The notes under the pieces: generated by a model
Databases searched by the model: none
What the model was told of the DNA's origin: nothing
Seen by the model: only the letters and a program-made list of their open reading frames with translations
Source of the DNA: an uncultured Lachnospiraceae bacterium
GTDB lineage: Bacteria > Bacillota > Clostridia > Lachnospirales > Lachnospiraceae
Reading direction: 5' to 3'
Assembly (NCBI GenBank): GCA_902493385.1
Contig: CABUPO010000001.1
Span: forward strand, 434,001-498,000
DNA length: 64,000 nucleotides
Made by a program: the position numbers and the translations under genes
In this document: positions 16,265 to 23,834 of the stretch, piece by piece
Position numbering within the stretch: position 1 is the first letter of the stretch
How the letters are laid out: each line of letters opens with the position of its first letter

Positions 16265-18577
16265 CTATACCTTATGCCACAATATACATGCAAGCACTGT
16301 CATATCATCCCCGGCGCGCCTTCCGGAATTATTTCTCGCTGCTGAAAGTATACGCTCTGCCATTTCCTGTGGATTTGAAGACGTTTCCTTTGCTATAATA
16401 TCTTTTATAACATCTTCGGACACATCTGAACACGCACCGTCCAGTATTCCGTCGCTTATCATAACTACCATGTCTCCGTCGCGTAACTTATACATTGTAC
16501 TTTCAGGCTCAGCCTCAGGCAGTATTCCTACAGGCATTGCACAAAGCCTCACTGTTTCTACGCCTTTTTTTCTCTTAATGAAGGTTACCGCTCCGCCGCA
16601 TTTAATACATTCGCACATGCCCGTATTAAGATCTATAACGCTCATATCAGCCGTAGAAAATTTTTCTCCTTCCCTTGAAAAAACAAGCGAAGAATTAACC
16701 AGCCGCAAAGCCATGCTTTCTGAAAAGCCTGCCCCGGCAAGCTGCTCTATCATCTCAATAACAGTTTCGCTTTCATCATATGCAGAGCTTCCTGTACCCA
16801 TTCCATCAGTAATTGTCATAACGACTTTACCTGTCGGAAGTGAAAGAATCGAATAATTATCTCCCGACAGCTCTTCCCCATCCTTAGGCGCTCTTGCGAC
16901 TCCGGTCAGCAGATAAAAATTCACATCCTGCACAAATACAAGCTCCTTATAATCCTTCGGCATTATACAGCCACACTCTTCCGCCGCAAGCCATCTGTTC
17001 TTTAATACTCCTGAAATTATCTCCGACACTTCTTTTGTAGTTATACACAAGCCCTTTGACGCTTTTGCTTTCATGCATATACGTGTGCGTCCGCCCGGCT
17101 TTTCTATAATTGCAAGCTTTTTTATCTTCACCCCATATGATGACAGAATGGAAATAAGCTTTGCTTCCTCTCTGAGCTCTTTTTTTCTTATTCCCATCAC
17201 TTCTTTTTCAAGTTCCTCGATAAGGCCAGACACTTCCTTCATCTGCTCGGCAAGAAGCATCCTGTTCTGCTTCGTACGATTAGTCATAAGCGTACTCATT
17301 CTCATCAGCTCAAGCTGTTTGTTAGTCTCCTGCACAAAATCATTAAAATGCACGCATCTTGACGCAAAATCAGGCGAAACGTCATCATACTCTATTTTTC
17401 CACAGCCTTCCGCACTGCATAGCATTTTATGTGTCTCATGATATGTATCATAATATTTCTGCTCCCAGCAATACGATGCATTTTCACATGTGCTGCATAC
17501 TCCCGACACAAGATTTCCGACTATTTCGCGCGTGCTGCTCAGGCTTATTACTTCTTTTGTATCTTTATTTTTTGCAAATACATCGCCCAGATGATTAAAT
17601 GCATCTGAAAATTCAAGAAGCCTCGTACTCACCTCATTTTTCACATTATTATATACCAGCTCGCCGGCTGCGTCTTCTCTGCCGTTATCCAGCAAAAGAA
17701 TGCTCTTAGGTATAAATATAAACCCTGCCGCCGCTGACAGAAGAGTTTTTAATTCAGCAGGGCTCCACAGCTCATCAGGATATATAAGCCCCACCGCTGC
17801 CCCCGATATAATAAATACGATTATACTTGCCCATTTACCGGCTTCTCTGACGATACCCGTCGCTATGCCAACTATACAGTACATTCCGATAAGCGACGCC
17901 CCCTCCCCGTATGCTCCGGCGCTTACTCCCGCCGCCGCTCCGATAATGGCTCCCGCCTGTGCGCCGTATTTATACGCCATATACAAAATAAGCATGAACA
18001 TCATTCCTTCGCGGATTGATATTATATCGGGCGCCGGCTCGTAAAGACCGTTCACAAAAAACGTCATCATAAGAACAACACTTATAAGCTGCTCATTTGT
18101 TAAAGCCTGTCCTATTTTTCCGTAGCGTATAAGATGCATTCCATAGTGCAGAAGCGTGGCGCATACTATAACGAGCGCCCCCTCGCATAGCGACAGCACA
18201 ATATTTTCATAAGAATCAAATATACCGCCGCATATTCCGACAGACACCGAAACCGCCGCCACAAGATATGTAGTTCCCATGCGGCCAAGAAATATCTTTC
18301 TTTTATATAAAAGCCTGTCCACAATAAGCACGGTAAAAAAAATAAGCCCGTACTTAACAAGATTTCCTCCCTGAACAGCCGAAAACGGCATTATACATCT
18401 TGTAAACATTCCTGCAAATATACACATAATATCAGGATTCTGCTTCCTTTTTTCTGCCAGAGCGATAGAAAAAGCCGAAAGCGGAACAGGGCTTATAGAA
18501 AAAAAACTCACCCTCCCCATAAAAAAATATATTATAAGCTCAATTATTAATCTGACATTTATCCTGCATGTCTTCAC
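16265..18577 (-). CDS. spoIIE: Stage II sporulation protein E (PP2C-type phosphatase)
   Basis: A sporulation protein that dephosphorylates SpoIIAA in the forespore, activating sigma-F, and associates with the division septum. The N-terminal part (about 300 aa) holds around ten hydrophobic segments, the middle is a coiled regulatory region, and the C-terminus is a PP2C domain with TITDGMGTGSSA and VVMISDGILDG. The start is uncertain: GTG at 18577 has GGGGG 6 nt upstream and is preferred (770 aa); a TTG at 18595 has only a weak site inside a hairpin. It shows that the organism is a spore former or descends from one. Confidence 0.92.
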   Translation of the reverse strand: MKTCRINVRLIIELIIYFFMGRVSFFSISPVPLSAFSIALAEKRKQNPDIMCIFAGMFTRCIMPFSAVQGGNLVKYGLIFFTVLIVDRLLYKRKIFLGRMGTTYLVAAVSVSVGICGGIFDSYENIVLSLCEGALVIVCATLLHYGMHLIRYGKIGQALTNEQLISVVLMMTFFVNGLYEPAPDIISIREGMMFMLILYMAYKYGAQAGAIIGAAAGVSAGAYGEGASLIGMYCIVGIATGIVREAGKWASIIVFIISGAAVGLIYPDELWSPAELKTLLSAAAGFIFIPKSILLLDNGREDAAGELVYNNVKNEVSTRLLEFSDAFNHLGDVFAKNKDTKEVISLSSTREIVGNLVSGVCSTCENASYCWEQKYYDTYHETHKMLCSAEGCGKIEYDDVSPDFASRCVHFNDFVQETNKQLELMRMSTLMTNRTKQNRMLLAEQMKEVSGLIEELEKEVMGIRKKELREEAKLISILSSYGVKIKKLAIIEKPGGRTRICMKAKASKGLCITTKEVSEIISGVLKNRWLAAEECGCIMPKDYKELVFVQDVNFYLLTGVARAPKDGEELSGDNYSILSLPTGKVVMTITDGMGTGSSAYDESETVIEMIEQLAGAGFSESMALRLVNSSLVFSREGEKFSTADMSVIDLNTGMCECIKCGGAVTFIKRKKGVETVRLCAMPVGILPEAEPESTMYKLRDGDMVVMISDGILDGACSDVSEDVIKDIIAKETSSNPQEMAERILSAARNNSGRRAGDDMTVLACILWHKV

Positions 18578-18599
18578 ATTTATCCCCCATTTCAAACTA

Positions 18600-18617
18600 A
18601 TACTGTCCTAACAGTAT
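18600..18617 (-). promoter_or_regulatory. Palindrome just upstream of spoIIE
   Basis: ATACTGT, 4-nt centre, ACAGTAT: perfect 7-bp arms. A TATACT (-10-like) overlaps one end. It may be an operator or an mRNA leader hairpin; no Spo0A box was recognised. Confidence 0.35.
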
Positions 18618-18625
18618 ATAAGGGG

Positions 18626-18669
18626 CAAAAAAAAAGTTTTGTAAAAAGACGTCGTCTTTCTACAAAACT
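18626..18669 (-). terminator. Intrinsic terminator after divIC
   Basis: Minus strand 16-bp stem (one mismatch) around a 3-nt loop, followed by nine T. It separates the hup-divIC group from spoIIE. Confidence 0.9.
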
Positions 18670-18690
18670 CATCTACATCATATGACAACT

Positions 18691-18987
18691 TTATTCATCT
18701 TCTGCTTCAAACACTATCTCATCGGGATACACAAGACCAAGCTTTTCTCTTGCAATACTCTCGATATTCTCGTCAGAATACACATACTCTTTGTATGATT
18801 CAATATTCTCCTGTTCCTTTGTAAGCTCCTCAAGCTCCTTCTCGCAGCCTGCCTTCTGTGCGCTAAGCTCCCTGCACCTGGCATCGAGACCTATCTTATT
18901 GTATGTAATTACTCCAAACAGTACAAATACCGTTAAAGCAACAAATCCAAGACCGGATCTGCCTCTTTTCTTCTTATTCCTTCTCAT
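18691..18987 (-). CDS. divIC: Septum formation initiator, DivIC/FtsB family
   Basis: A small bitopic division protein, 98 aa. A basic cytoplasmic N-terminus (MRRNKKKRGRSG), one membrane helix (LGFVALTVFVLFGVITY) and an extracellular coiled coil (LSAQKAGCEKELEELTKEQE) ending in the conserved EKLGLVYPDEIVF are visible. The ATG at 18987 has GGGTGA 7 nt upstream; an ATG at 19002 is also in frame. It follows yabQ by a few bases, an order conserved in spore formers. Confidence 0.92.
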   Translation of the reverse strand: MRRNKKKRGRSGLGFVALTVFVLFGVITYNKIGLDARCRELSAQKAGCEKELEELTKEQENIESYKEYVYSDENIESIAREKLGLVYPDEIVFEAEDE

Positions 18988-19005
18988 ATATATGTCACCC
19001 ATACA

Positions 19006-19377
19006 TTAGCAATCGCTGCCTTTTTTTGATATTTTCATTCTACAACGAGAGACTAATAATTTCAAGCATTTTCTTATCTTTTCTATTATTTTTTCCGTAA
19101 ATAATAAAATACGGTCTCCAATAGACCATTTAAACAGCCACATGCCGAAAAGCATCGCAAAAACCGCATATATTCGTATGACTCCTTCACTGCATCTGTA
19201 AAACACATAAAATGCAAATATACCGCTGCCAAGCCAAAAAAGCACATCCTCAATCGCTGTAAGCACAAACGGCCTTCTTATAATAAGCCGTATTATAAGA
19301 AGTACATCATATGCAAGCATAATAACCATCCCTGATGCAAAAGATGCCGTTACATATATAATCTGCTGCCTTATCAT
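19006..19377 (-). CDS. yabQ: Spore cortex biosynthesis protein YabQ
   Basis: A 123-aa integral membrane protein with about four hydrophobic segments (YVTASFASGMVIMLAYDVLL, DVLFWLGSGIFAFYVFYRC, AVFAMLFGMWLFK) and a basic tail. Sequence and position between yabP and divIC identify it as YabQ, which is required for cortex formation and coat localisation in Bacillus. Its start overlaps the end of yabP by 4 nt. Confidence 0.88.
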   Translation of the reverse strand: MIRQQIIYVTASFASGMVIMLAYDVLLIIRLIIRRPFVLTAIEDVLFWLGSGIFAFYVFYRCSEGVIRIYAVFAMLFGMWLFKWSIGDRILLFTEKIIEKIRKCLKLLVSRCRMKISKKGSDC

Positions 19378-19688
19378 TTAAACAGCCTGTTAAGGATTGA
19401 ACCCGCTGTCTTTTTAGCGGAACCATCCGAATACGCTATACTGTCAACCCTGCCGTCAACATCTATCTCTCCCGCATCAAGAGTAAGTCGGCTGACATGC
19501 AGCTGTTCTCCGCGAATCATAAGCGTTCCCTGTACCGTCTCTAAAAGAACCTCTCCGGCATCAAATGACAATACATCTGAAACACCTGTTATGACCACCT
19601 CGCCTCTGTTCAAAACCTGAAGCTTATGGCTTCCCTCCAATACCTCTGCCCCCTTGTACGTAAGGTTATTACAGTATATTCCACGCAT
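19374..19688 (-). CDS. yabP: Sporulation protein YabP
   Basis: A 104-aa protein with the YabP/YqfC-like beta-rich fold (VVITGVSDVLSFDAGEVLLE ... RLTLDAGEIDVDGRVDSIAY). It is a sigma-E-dependent sporulation protein in Bacillus. The ATG at 19688 is 11 nt after the rqcP stop; no strong ribosome binding site is seen, so translation may depend on coupling to rqcP. Confidence 0.85.
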   Translation of the reverse strand: MRGIYCNNLTYKGAEVLEGSHKLQVLNRGEVVITGVSDVLSFDAGEVLLETVQGTLMIRGEQLHVSRLTLDAGEIDVDGRVDSIAYSDGSAKKTAGSILNRLFK

Positions 19689-19698
19689 AGCGATATTA

Positions 19699-19938
19699 TT
19701 ACAGATACCTGAACAGTTCTTTTGCCTCTTCTTTATTATAAGTCTCCTGCACCGACAACACTTCAACCTTAACGCTCTTATTGCCAAATGCAATCTCTAT
19801 AACATCTCCCGGTTTTACTGAAAGCGACGCTTTTGCAGTTTTTCCGTTGACAAGTATTCTTCCCGCATCGCAGGCTTCGTTTGCCACCGGCCGTCTCTTT
19901 ATAAGACGCGACACCTTTAAATATTTATCAAGACGCAT
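19699..19938 (-). CDS. rqcP: S4-domain RNA-binding protein RqcP (YabO)
   Basis: A 79-aa S4 domain (MRLDKYLKVSRLIKRRPVAN ... GRILVNGKTAK). YabO/RqcP binds 50S-peptidyl-tRNA complexes and supports Ala-tailing in ribosome quality control with RqcH. It sits between hup and yabP as in other Firmicutes. An AGGAGG lies before the ATG. Confidence 0.9.
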   Translation of the reverse strand: MRLDKYLKVSRLIKRRPVANEACDAGRILVNGKTAKASLSVKPGDVIEIAFGNKSVKVEVLSVQETYNKEEAKELFRYL

Positions 19939-19977
19939 ATATTACCTCCTTACAAAGAATCTTCCTATACGATAACA

Positions 19978-20003
19978 AAGGGCTGTTATAATTAACAGCC
20001 CTT
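19978..20003 (-). terminator. Terminator between hup and rqcP
   Basis: Eleven-bp perfect stem AAGGGCTGTTA / TAACAGCCCTT with a 4-nt loop, followed on the minus strand by TTGTTATC. Confidence 0.75.
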
Positions 20004-20030
20004 ACGTAGTTTCAATAGTGAAATGTATTA

Positions 20031-20303
20031 TTAGTTAACTGCATCCTTGAGCGCTTTTCCTGCCTTGAACTTAGGCGCTTTAGATGCCGGAATACTCATT
20101 GCCTCTCCTGTAAGTGGATTTCTTCCTTCTCTTGCTGCTCTCTCTGAAATCTCAAATGTACCAAATCCTACAAGCTGAACCTTTTCACCTTTCTTTAATT
20201 CATCCGTTACTACGTCGATAAATGCCTTTAATGCCTTCTCGGCGTCCTTCTTTGATAATTCTGTCTGCTCAGCAATAGCTGCTACTAATTCTGTCTTGTT
20301 CAT
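20031..20303 (-). CDS. hup: HU family DNA-binding protein
   Basis: A 90-aa histone-like nucleoid protein. [40 protein letters not shown] and [14 protein letters not shown] (the DNA-clamping arm) are diagnostic. The start is set at MNKTE with GAGGAG upstream rather than at the longer open frame. It has a strong promoter. Confidence 0.97.
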   Translation of the reverse strand: MNKTELVAAIAEQTELSKKDAEKALKAFIDVVTDELKKGEKVQLVGFGTFEISERAAREGRNPLTGEAMSIPASKAPKFKAGKALKDAVN

Positions 20304-20369
20304 GGAATTACTCCTCCTCAAATTCTGATATATTACTTTATTACAAATATGTAACAATACTATATTTAA

Positions 20370-20398
20370 TTTATAACTGCAAACAACGCATTTGTCAA
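20370..20398 (-). promoter_or_regulatory. Strong sigma-A promoter of hup
   Basis: Minus strand TTGACA, 17-nt spacer, TATAAA, about 67 nt upstream of the hup start. Confidence 0.85.
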
Positions 20399-20417
20399 GA
20401 ACAAATTACTCAGAATG

Positions 20418-20439
20418 CCCTAAAATGTAGGGTTTTTTT
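20418..20439 (+). terminator. Orphan plus-strand hairpin with T-run
   Basis: CCCTA / TAGGG stem with a 5-nt loop followed by seven T on the plus strand, between two divergent promoters. No plus-strand gene lies upstream, so what it ends is unclear. Confidence 0.4.
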
Positions 20440-20482
20440 GCATTTAGGTTCATTCCATGCTAATATATTGATATTATATCAA
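20438..20482 (+). promoter_or_regulatory. Promoter of the PqqD/HPr-kinase-like gene with palindrome at the start site
   Basis: TTGCAT (20438-20443), 17-nt spacer, TAATAT (20461-20466). The predicted start site falls in a perfect palindrome TTGATAT-T-ATATCAA (20468-20482), a plausible operator. Confidence 0.6.
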
Positions 20483-20496
20483 CAGGGAGTATGAAA

Positions 20497-21639
20497 ATGA
20501 AGATTAATCCGCAGTATACAAAAACCTTAATTAATAATATTCCATATCTTATTCCATATGGCCAGCAGGTAGCTGACTTTTCAAAAGCGCTGATGCTTAA
20601 TGAGACTGCAGACCTTTTATTATCGCGCATAAGCCAGGGTGCGGATGAAAAGGAACTGCTTAATTTTTTATCAGAAGCATACGACGCATCTGATAACGAC
20701 CTTGCCATGCTCAGTCAGGAGATTACGGATTTTCTTAATATACTCAAAAGCAATAATGTAATTATTACCGATTACGCTACAGATTATTCAGACCAAAGCA
20801 CACATTTTATCCGAATCGGCTCTTTGAATATATCTCTTTTTGGAGCTGACAAATTATACGACAGATATTTCAGCGACTTTTCATGCGGCGCCCCGCCTGA
20901 AAAGTGCTCTCAGAAAATAAGAATACTTACGTATCCTCCATATACTCATATAAACGGCAATATTCTTGTTCGTAATAACGAGCTTATTGTATCAGAAACC
21001 GAAGACAAATATATAATTATATTTGTCAGTTCTAATGTATACGAGCTTCACTCTGCAAAAGATGGAAGCCTTGTAACTGTATATTGTAAGGAAAATCAAT
21101 CTGACGAAGCCTTATCTGAGCTTTTTCATGCAATAAGATTTGCATTTCTTATTGCCGCTATGGCAGACGATAAATATGTCCTTCATTCGGCTTCCATACT
21201 ATATAAAGGCAAAGCATGGCTGTTCTCCGGCATATCCGGCGCCGGCAAATCTACGCACGCTAACCTTTGGAAAGATTACTATAACACTCCAATTCTTAAC
21301 GGCGACCTTAATATGATAGGATTTGAAAACGGCTCTGCCGTAGTATACGGCCTGCCCTGGTGCGGCACTTCAGGCATATACACCAAAGAGACCTGGCCGT
21401 TAGGCGGAATAACCTTTTTAAAACAGGCCTCTGAAAATAAAGTTATAATTCCATCCAAAGACAAAAAAATGTTATTTTTTATGCAAAGGCTGATATCTCC
21501 ATCATGGAAAATATCTCATATAGAAAGCTCATTAAGGTTTGCTGAAAAAGCTGCTGACTCTGTTCCTTTTTTCAGACTTTTATGCACAAAAGACCCTGAT
21601 GCTGCAAAAACCATAAAAAGTCATATAGACAGCGTATAA
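20497..21639 (+). CDS. PqqD-like (leader-binding type) domain fused to HPr-kinase-like domain
   Basis: A 380-aa protein. Residues about 1-90 look like PqqD (PYGQQVADFSKALMLNETAD ... ISQGADEKELLNFLSEAYD ... FLNILKSNNVI), the fold that binds leader peptides in RiPP pathways. Residues about 215-330 resemble the HPr kinase/PEP-carboxykinase fold: YVLHSASILYKGKAWLFSG, P-loop GISGAGKST (near 245-252), an acidic LNGDLNMI, and GLPWCGTSGIY. Homologues of the kinase part phosphorylate lasso precursor peptides. No precursor, radical SAM or transporter gene is adjacent. ATG at 20497 with AGGGAG 7 nt upstream is preferred over the ATG at 20491. It converges with the sortase gene 11 nt away. The substrate is unknown. 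Confidence 0.75.
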   Translation: MKINPQYTKTLINNIPYLIPYGQQVADFSKALMLNETADLLLSRISQGADEKELLNFLSEAYDASDNDLAMLSQEITDFLNILKSNNVIITDYATDYSDQSTHFIRIGSLNISLFGADKLYDRYFSDFSCGAPPEKCSQKIRILTYPPYTHINGNILVRNNELIVSETEDKYIIIFVSSNVYELHSAKDGSLVTVYCKENQSDEALSELFHAIRFAFLIAAMADDKYVLHSASILYKGKAWLFSGISGAGKSTHANLWKDYYNTPILNGDLNMIGFENGSAVVYGLPWCGTSGIYTKETWPLGGITFLKQASENKVIIPSKDKKMLFFMQRLISPSWKISHIESSLRFAEKAADSVPFFRLLCTKDPDAAKTIKSHIDSV

Positions 21640-21650
21640 TATGTATTCTT

Positions 21651-22460
21651 TTACCTTTTCTTACGGTATTTTATAAGTATAAATACAAACAGTATTAATA
21701 AAAGCGGAGCTGCAACTACCGGTACAAGAATCAGCGAATCCAGCTCATATGCGTCGTTAGTCAGAACTACTGCTCCTTCTTCATTTTCTATACGATGAGC
21801 CCGCACAAGCAGTCTGTGAGTATTAATACCGTATGGCGTACATGTCATAAGAGTACAGTAATCCTTATCTTCTTCTATATAAAGCTCTTCTATCTTATCA
21901 GGCTCTACAATACTTATATGGTCAACCTCGTATGTAAGCAGCCTGTTAAGTACAGTTATCGTAAACGTATCTCTTTCTTTCAGCTTATCAAGGTCAGAAA
22001 ACAGCTTTGCACTCGGAAGCCCGCGATGTGCTGACAATACGGAATGCGTGCCAATACCGCCAACCGGCAGTGACGAGCCGCGAAGATTCCCCACCGCCAC
22101 ATTAAGTATATTGTCCGACGTTCCGTGATATATAGGAAGCTTAACGTTAATTTTATCAATAGTCACATATCCTATCATACCATTGCCCATTACGTTAAGT
22201 ATATCCTCATAGCCCGCTGCCTGCTCATAATTCAGTAAAGGCATTGAAATCTCTCTGAGACTCGCGTTGTAGGCGTCTGCCTTTGCAAACTCTGCCTCAT
22301 AATCCGCTTCATTCATTTCAGAAATATTCTCTTCATAAGCCGCAATAGCCTTCGTCTGTACCTTACTATTCCACCAGTCGCTGACAATAGGATATAACAG
22401 CACCAAAAGACCCACAAAAAATATCAAAATCAGTATTATTGTAGAAATATGTTTTTTCAT
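21651..22460 (-). CDS. Class C sortase (pilus-assembly transpeptidase)
   Basis: A 269-aa membrane transpeptidase that joins LPXTG pilins. An N-terminal helix (STIILILIFFVGLLVLLYPIV), the catalytic domain with His145 (LSAHRG), Cys207 (LMTCTPYG) and the Arg in HRLLVRAHR, and a C-terminal helix with basic tail (LLLILFVFILIKYRKKR) match class C. The start at MKKHIST fits the family; an open frame extends 36 codons further upstream and has a GGGAGG, so the start is not certain. It probably serves the pilins at 23.8-31.4 kb, from which it is split by the Rpn gene. Confidence 0.9.
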   Translation of the reverse strand: MKKHISTIILILIFFVGLLVLLYPIVSDWWNSKVQTKAIAAYEENISEMNEADYEAEFAKADAYNASLREISMPLLNYEQAAGYEDILNVMGNGMIGYVTIDKINVKLPIYHGTSDNILNVAVGNLRGSSLPVGGIGTHSVLSAHRGLPSAKLFSDLDKLKERDTFTITVLNRLLTYEVDHISIVEPDKIEELYIEEDKDYCTLMTCTPYGINTHRLLVRAHRIENEEGAVVLTNDAYELDSLILVPVVAAPLLLILFVFILIKYRKKR

Positions 22461-22606
22461 TAAATCGTATTCACCAAAGCCACTGCTAAACAGTGTATTA
22501 AGCGGCATCCTCCCTTCGCTGTCTTCACAATATATCTTACCATAATACCCCAAAAAACTGCAATTCAAAATAATATCCAGGAATTCCCCTGCCGTAGCTT
22601 TGAATC

Positions 22607-22621
22607 GTGCCGAACCGGCAC
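22607..22621 (-). terminator. Small hairpin after the Rpn gene
   Basis: GTGCCG / CGGCAC with a 3-nt loop, without a T-run; a weak terminator candidate. Confidence 0.35.
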
Positions 22622-22643
22622 AGTCTACAACTGCAAGATAGCG

Positions 22644-22656
22644 TTATATACACGCC
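22644..22656 (+). repeat. 13-bp direct repeat, left copy
   Basis: TTATATACACGCC, identical to 23719-23731. The two copies flank the Rpn gene. Confidence 0.6.
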
Positions 22657-22696
22657 TTATAATTCAGATTAAAAAATTTCAGAATACTAAAATATC

Positions 22697-23581
22697 TTAT
22701 AACCCAGTATCTTTGCGAAACGCGTGAACAGAGTCCGCTTTTGCCGCAGATTTAAGATATACTGAAAGCATTTCAGGGTCGCTTACTGTCATTACCTTAT
22801 CAATAATATCATCTGACACATCTTCGATTGCTGACAAAAGCTCAACAACAGCCTCAGCCTTGCCCTCGAAGTGACCAATGGCTTTGCCTTCGGCAAGCCC
22901 TTCGCTCCTGCCAAGTTTTCTCTCGTCTCTTAAAAGGTCTTTAAGAAGCATATAGCGCTCACCCATCTCTCTGTCTGATTTGATTCCCGTAATGCTTTTC
23001 TGAAGCTGCTTCACATAATCATCATTAAAATCATACATGCTTTCCGTAATGTCTGCCTTTACATAATTTAAAAAGTTCCGCATTCGTTTTGATTCTTCAA
23101 GAGTATTACTTCCTCTTGTATTCAAAAATATAGTTCTTATACCATCCTCCAAAGGCTTGCCGGTCTCTTTGCATATCATGTCGTATGTATACCGATATCT
23201 GCTTTCTCCAAATGGGTCAAAATCGCATATGAAAATTACATACGTATCGGGAAGCAGGTCATAATCCGTTCCGGCTGCTATCAGCTCCATGTCTATCTGA
23301 CTGTGGTAATAACGGCTGCGTCTTGGCAGCTTGGAATTGCAAAGCACCTGCATCTCTACGTTATATCTTGTATTATGACCGTCGCTTGCATATACATCAA
23401 GCCTGACGCTTCTGTACTGTGGGTGGTATATTATGCTTTTCTCATTATCTACTGTAACTTTTTCGATTGGAAAACCAAGCGTCATTTCCAAAAACTGCCT
23501 GCAGTTGTCAGCATCCTGCATAACTGCCGCAAACATGAAATTATCCTTGATTGTCAAATCCTTTATAGTTCTTTTATCCAT
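22697..23581 (-). CDS. Rpn family nuclease (PD-(D/E)XK, recombination-promoting type)
   Basis: A 294-aa protein of the Rpn/YhgA-like transposase_31 group. The PD-(D/E)XK core shows in RSVRLDVYASD and YNVEMQV, after the N-terminal TIKDNFMFAAVM typical of the family. The C-terminal third has a charged helical repeat (GRSEGLAEGKAIGHFEGKAE) followed by VVELLSAIEDVSDDIIDKVM. AGGAG precedes the ATG. A possible internal start exists at 22951. Rpn proteins are DNA nucleases linked to recombination and phage defence. It lies between sortase and pilin genes and is flanked by 13-bp repeats. Confidence 0.85.
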   Translation of the reverse strand: MDKRTIKDLTIKDNFMFAAVMQDADNCRQFLEMTLGFPIEKVTVDNEKSIIYHPQYRSVRLDVYASDGHNTRYNVEMQVLCNSKLPRRSRYYHSQIDMELIAAGTDYDLLPDTYVIFICDFDPFGESRYRYTYDMICKETGKPLEDGIRTIFLNTRGSNTLEESKRMRNFLNYVKADITESMYDFNDDYVKQLQKSITGIKSDREMGERYMLLKDLLRDERKLGRSEGLAEGKAIGHFEGKAEAVVELLSAIEDVSDDIIDKVMTVSDPEMLSVYLKSAAKADSVHAFRKDTGL

Positions 23582-23718
23582 TAATTCTCCTGATTAAGAC
23601 AGAGGAACTCCATGCACTTATTGTATCACAATATATACTTGACGTCAACGTTTTTTTCTTTATTAGCTTTAAGAAGCATTATCAGTCTGTGCATCAGGAT
23701 ACAATTATCTACAAACTT

Positions 23719-23731
23719 TTATATACACGCC
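23719..23731 (+). repeat. 13-bp direct repeat, right copy
   Basis: TTATATACACGCC, the partner of 22644-22656, just outside the terminator of the pilin operon. Confidence 0.6.
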
Positions 23732-23742
23732 CTAACAATCAA

Positions 23743-23786
23743 AAACCGCCGGACTTTTGTTTTGTTACACAACAGTACGGCGGTTT
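23743..23786 (-). terminator. Terminator of the pilus operon
   Basis: Stem AAACCGCCG / CGGCGGTTT with a 26-nt loop, followed on the minus strand by TTGATTG after a T-rich arm; it lies 49 nt past the pilin stop codon. Confidence 0.75.
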
Positions 23787-23834
23787 ATTTTATCTTTTTC
23801 TTAAATTTTCTTTAAAGCTTAATCACCGAGCATC

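Noticed and set aside
22697..23581. Rpn gene as an insertion sequence with terminal inverted repeats
   Set aside because: Only short direct repeats were found, no inverted termini, and Rpn proteins are not IS transposases.
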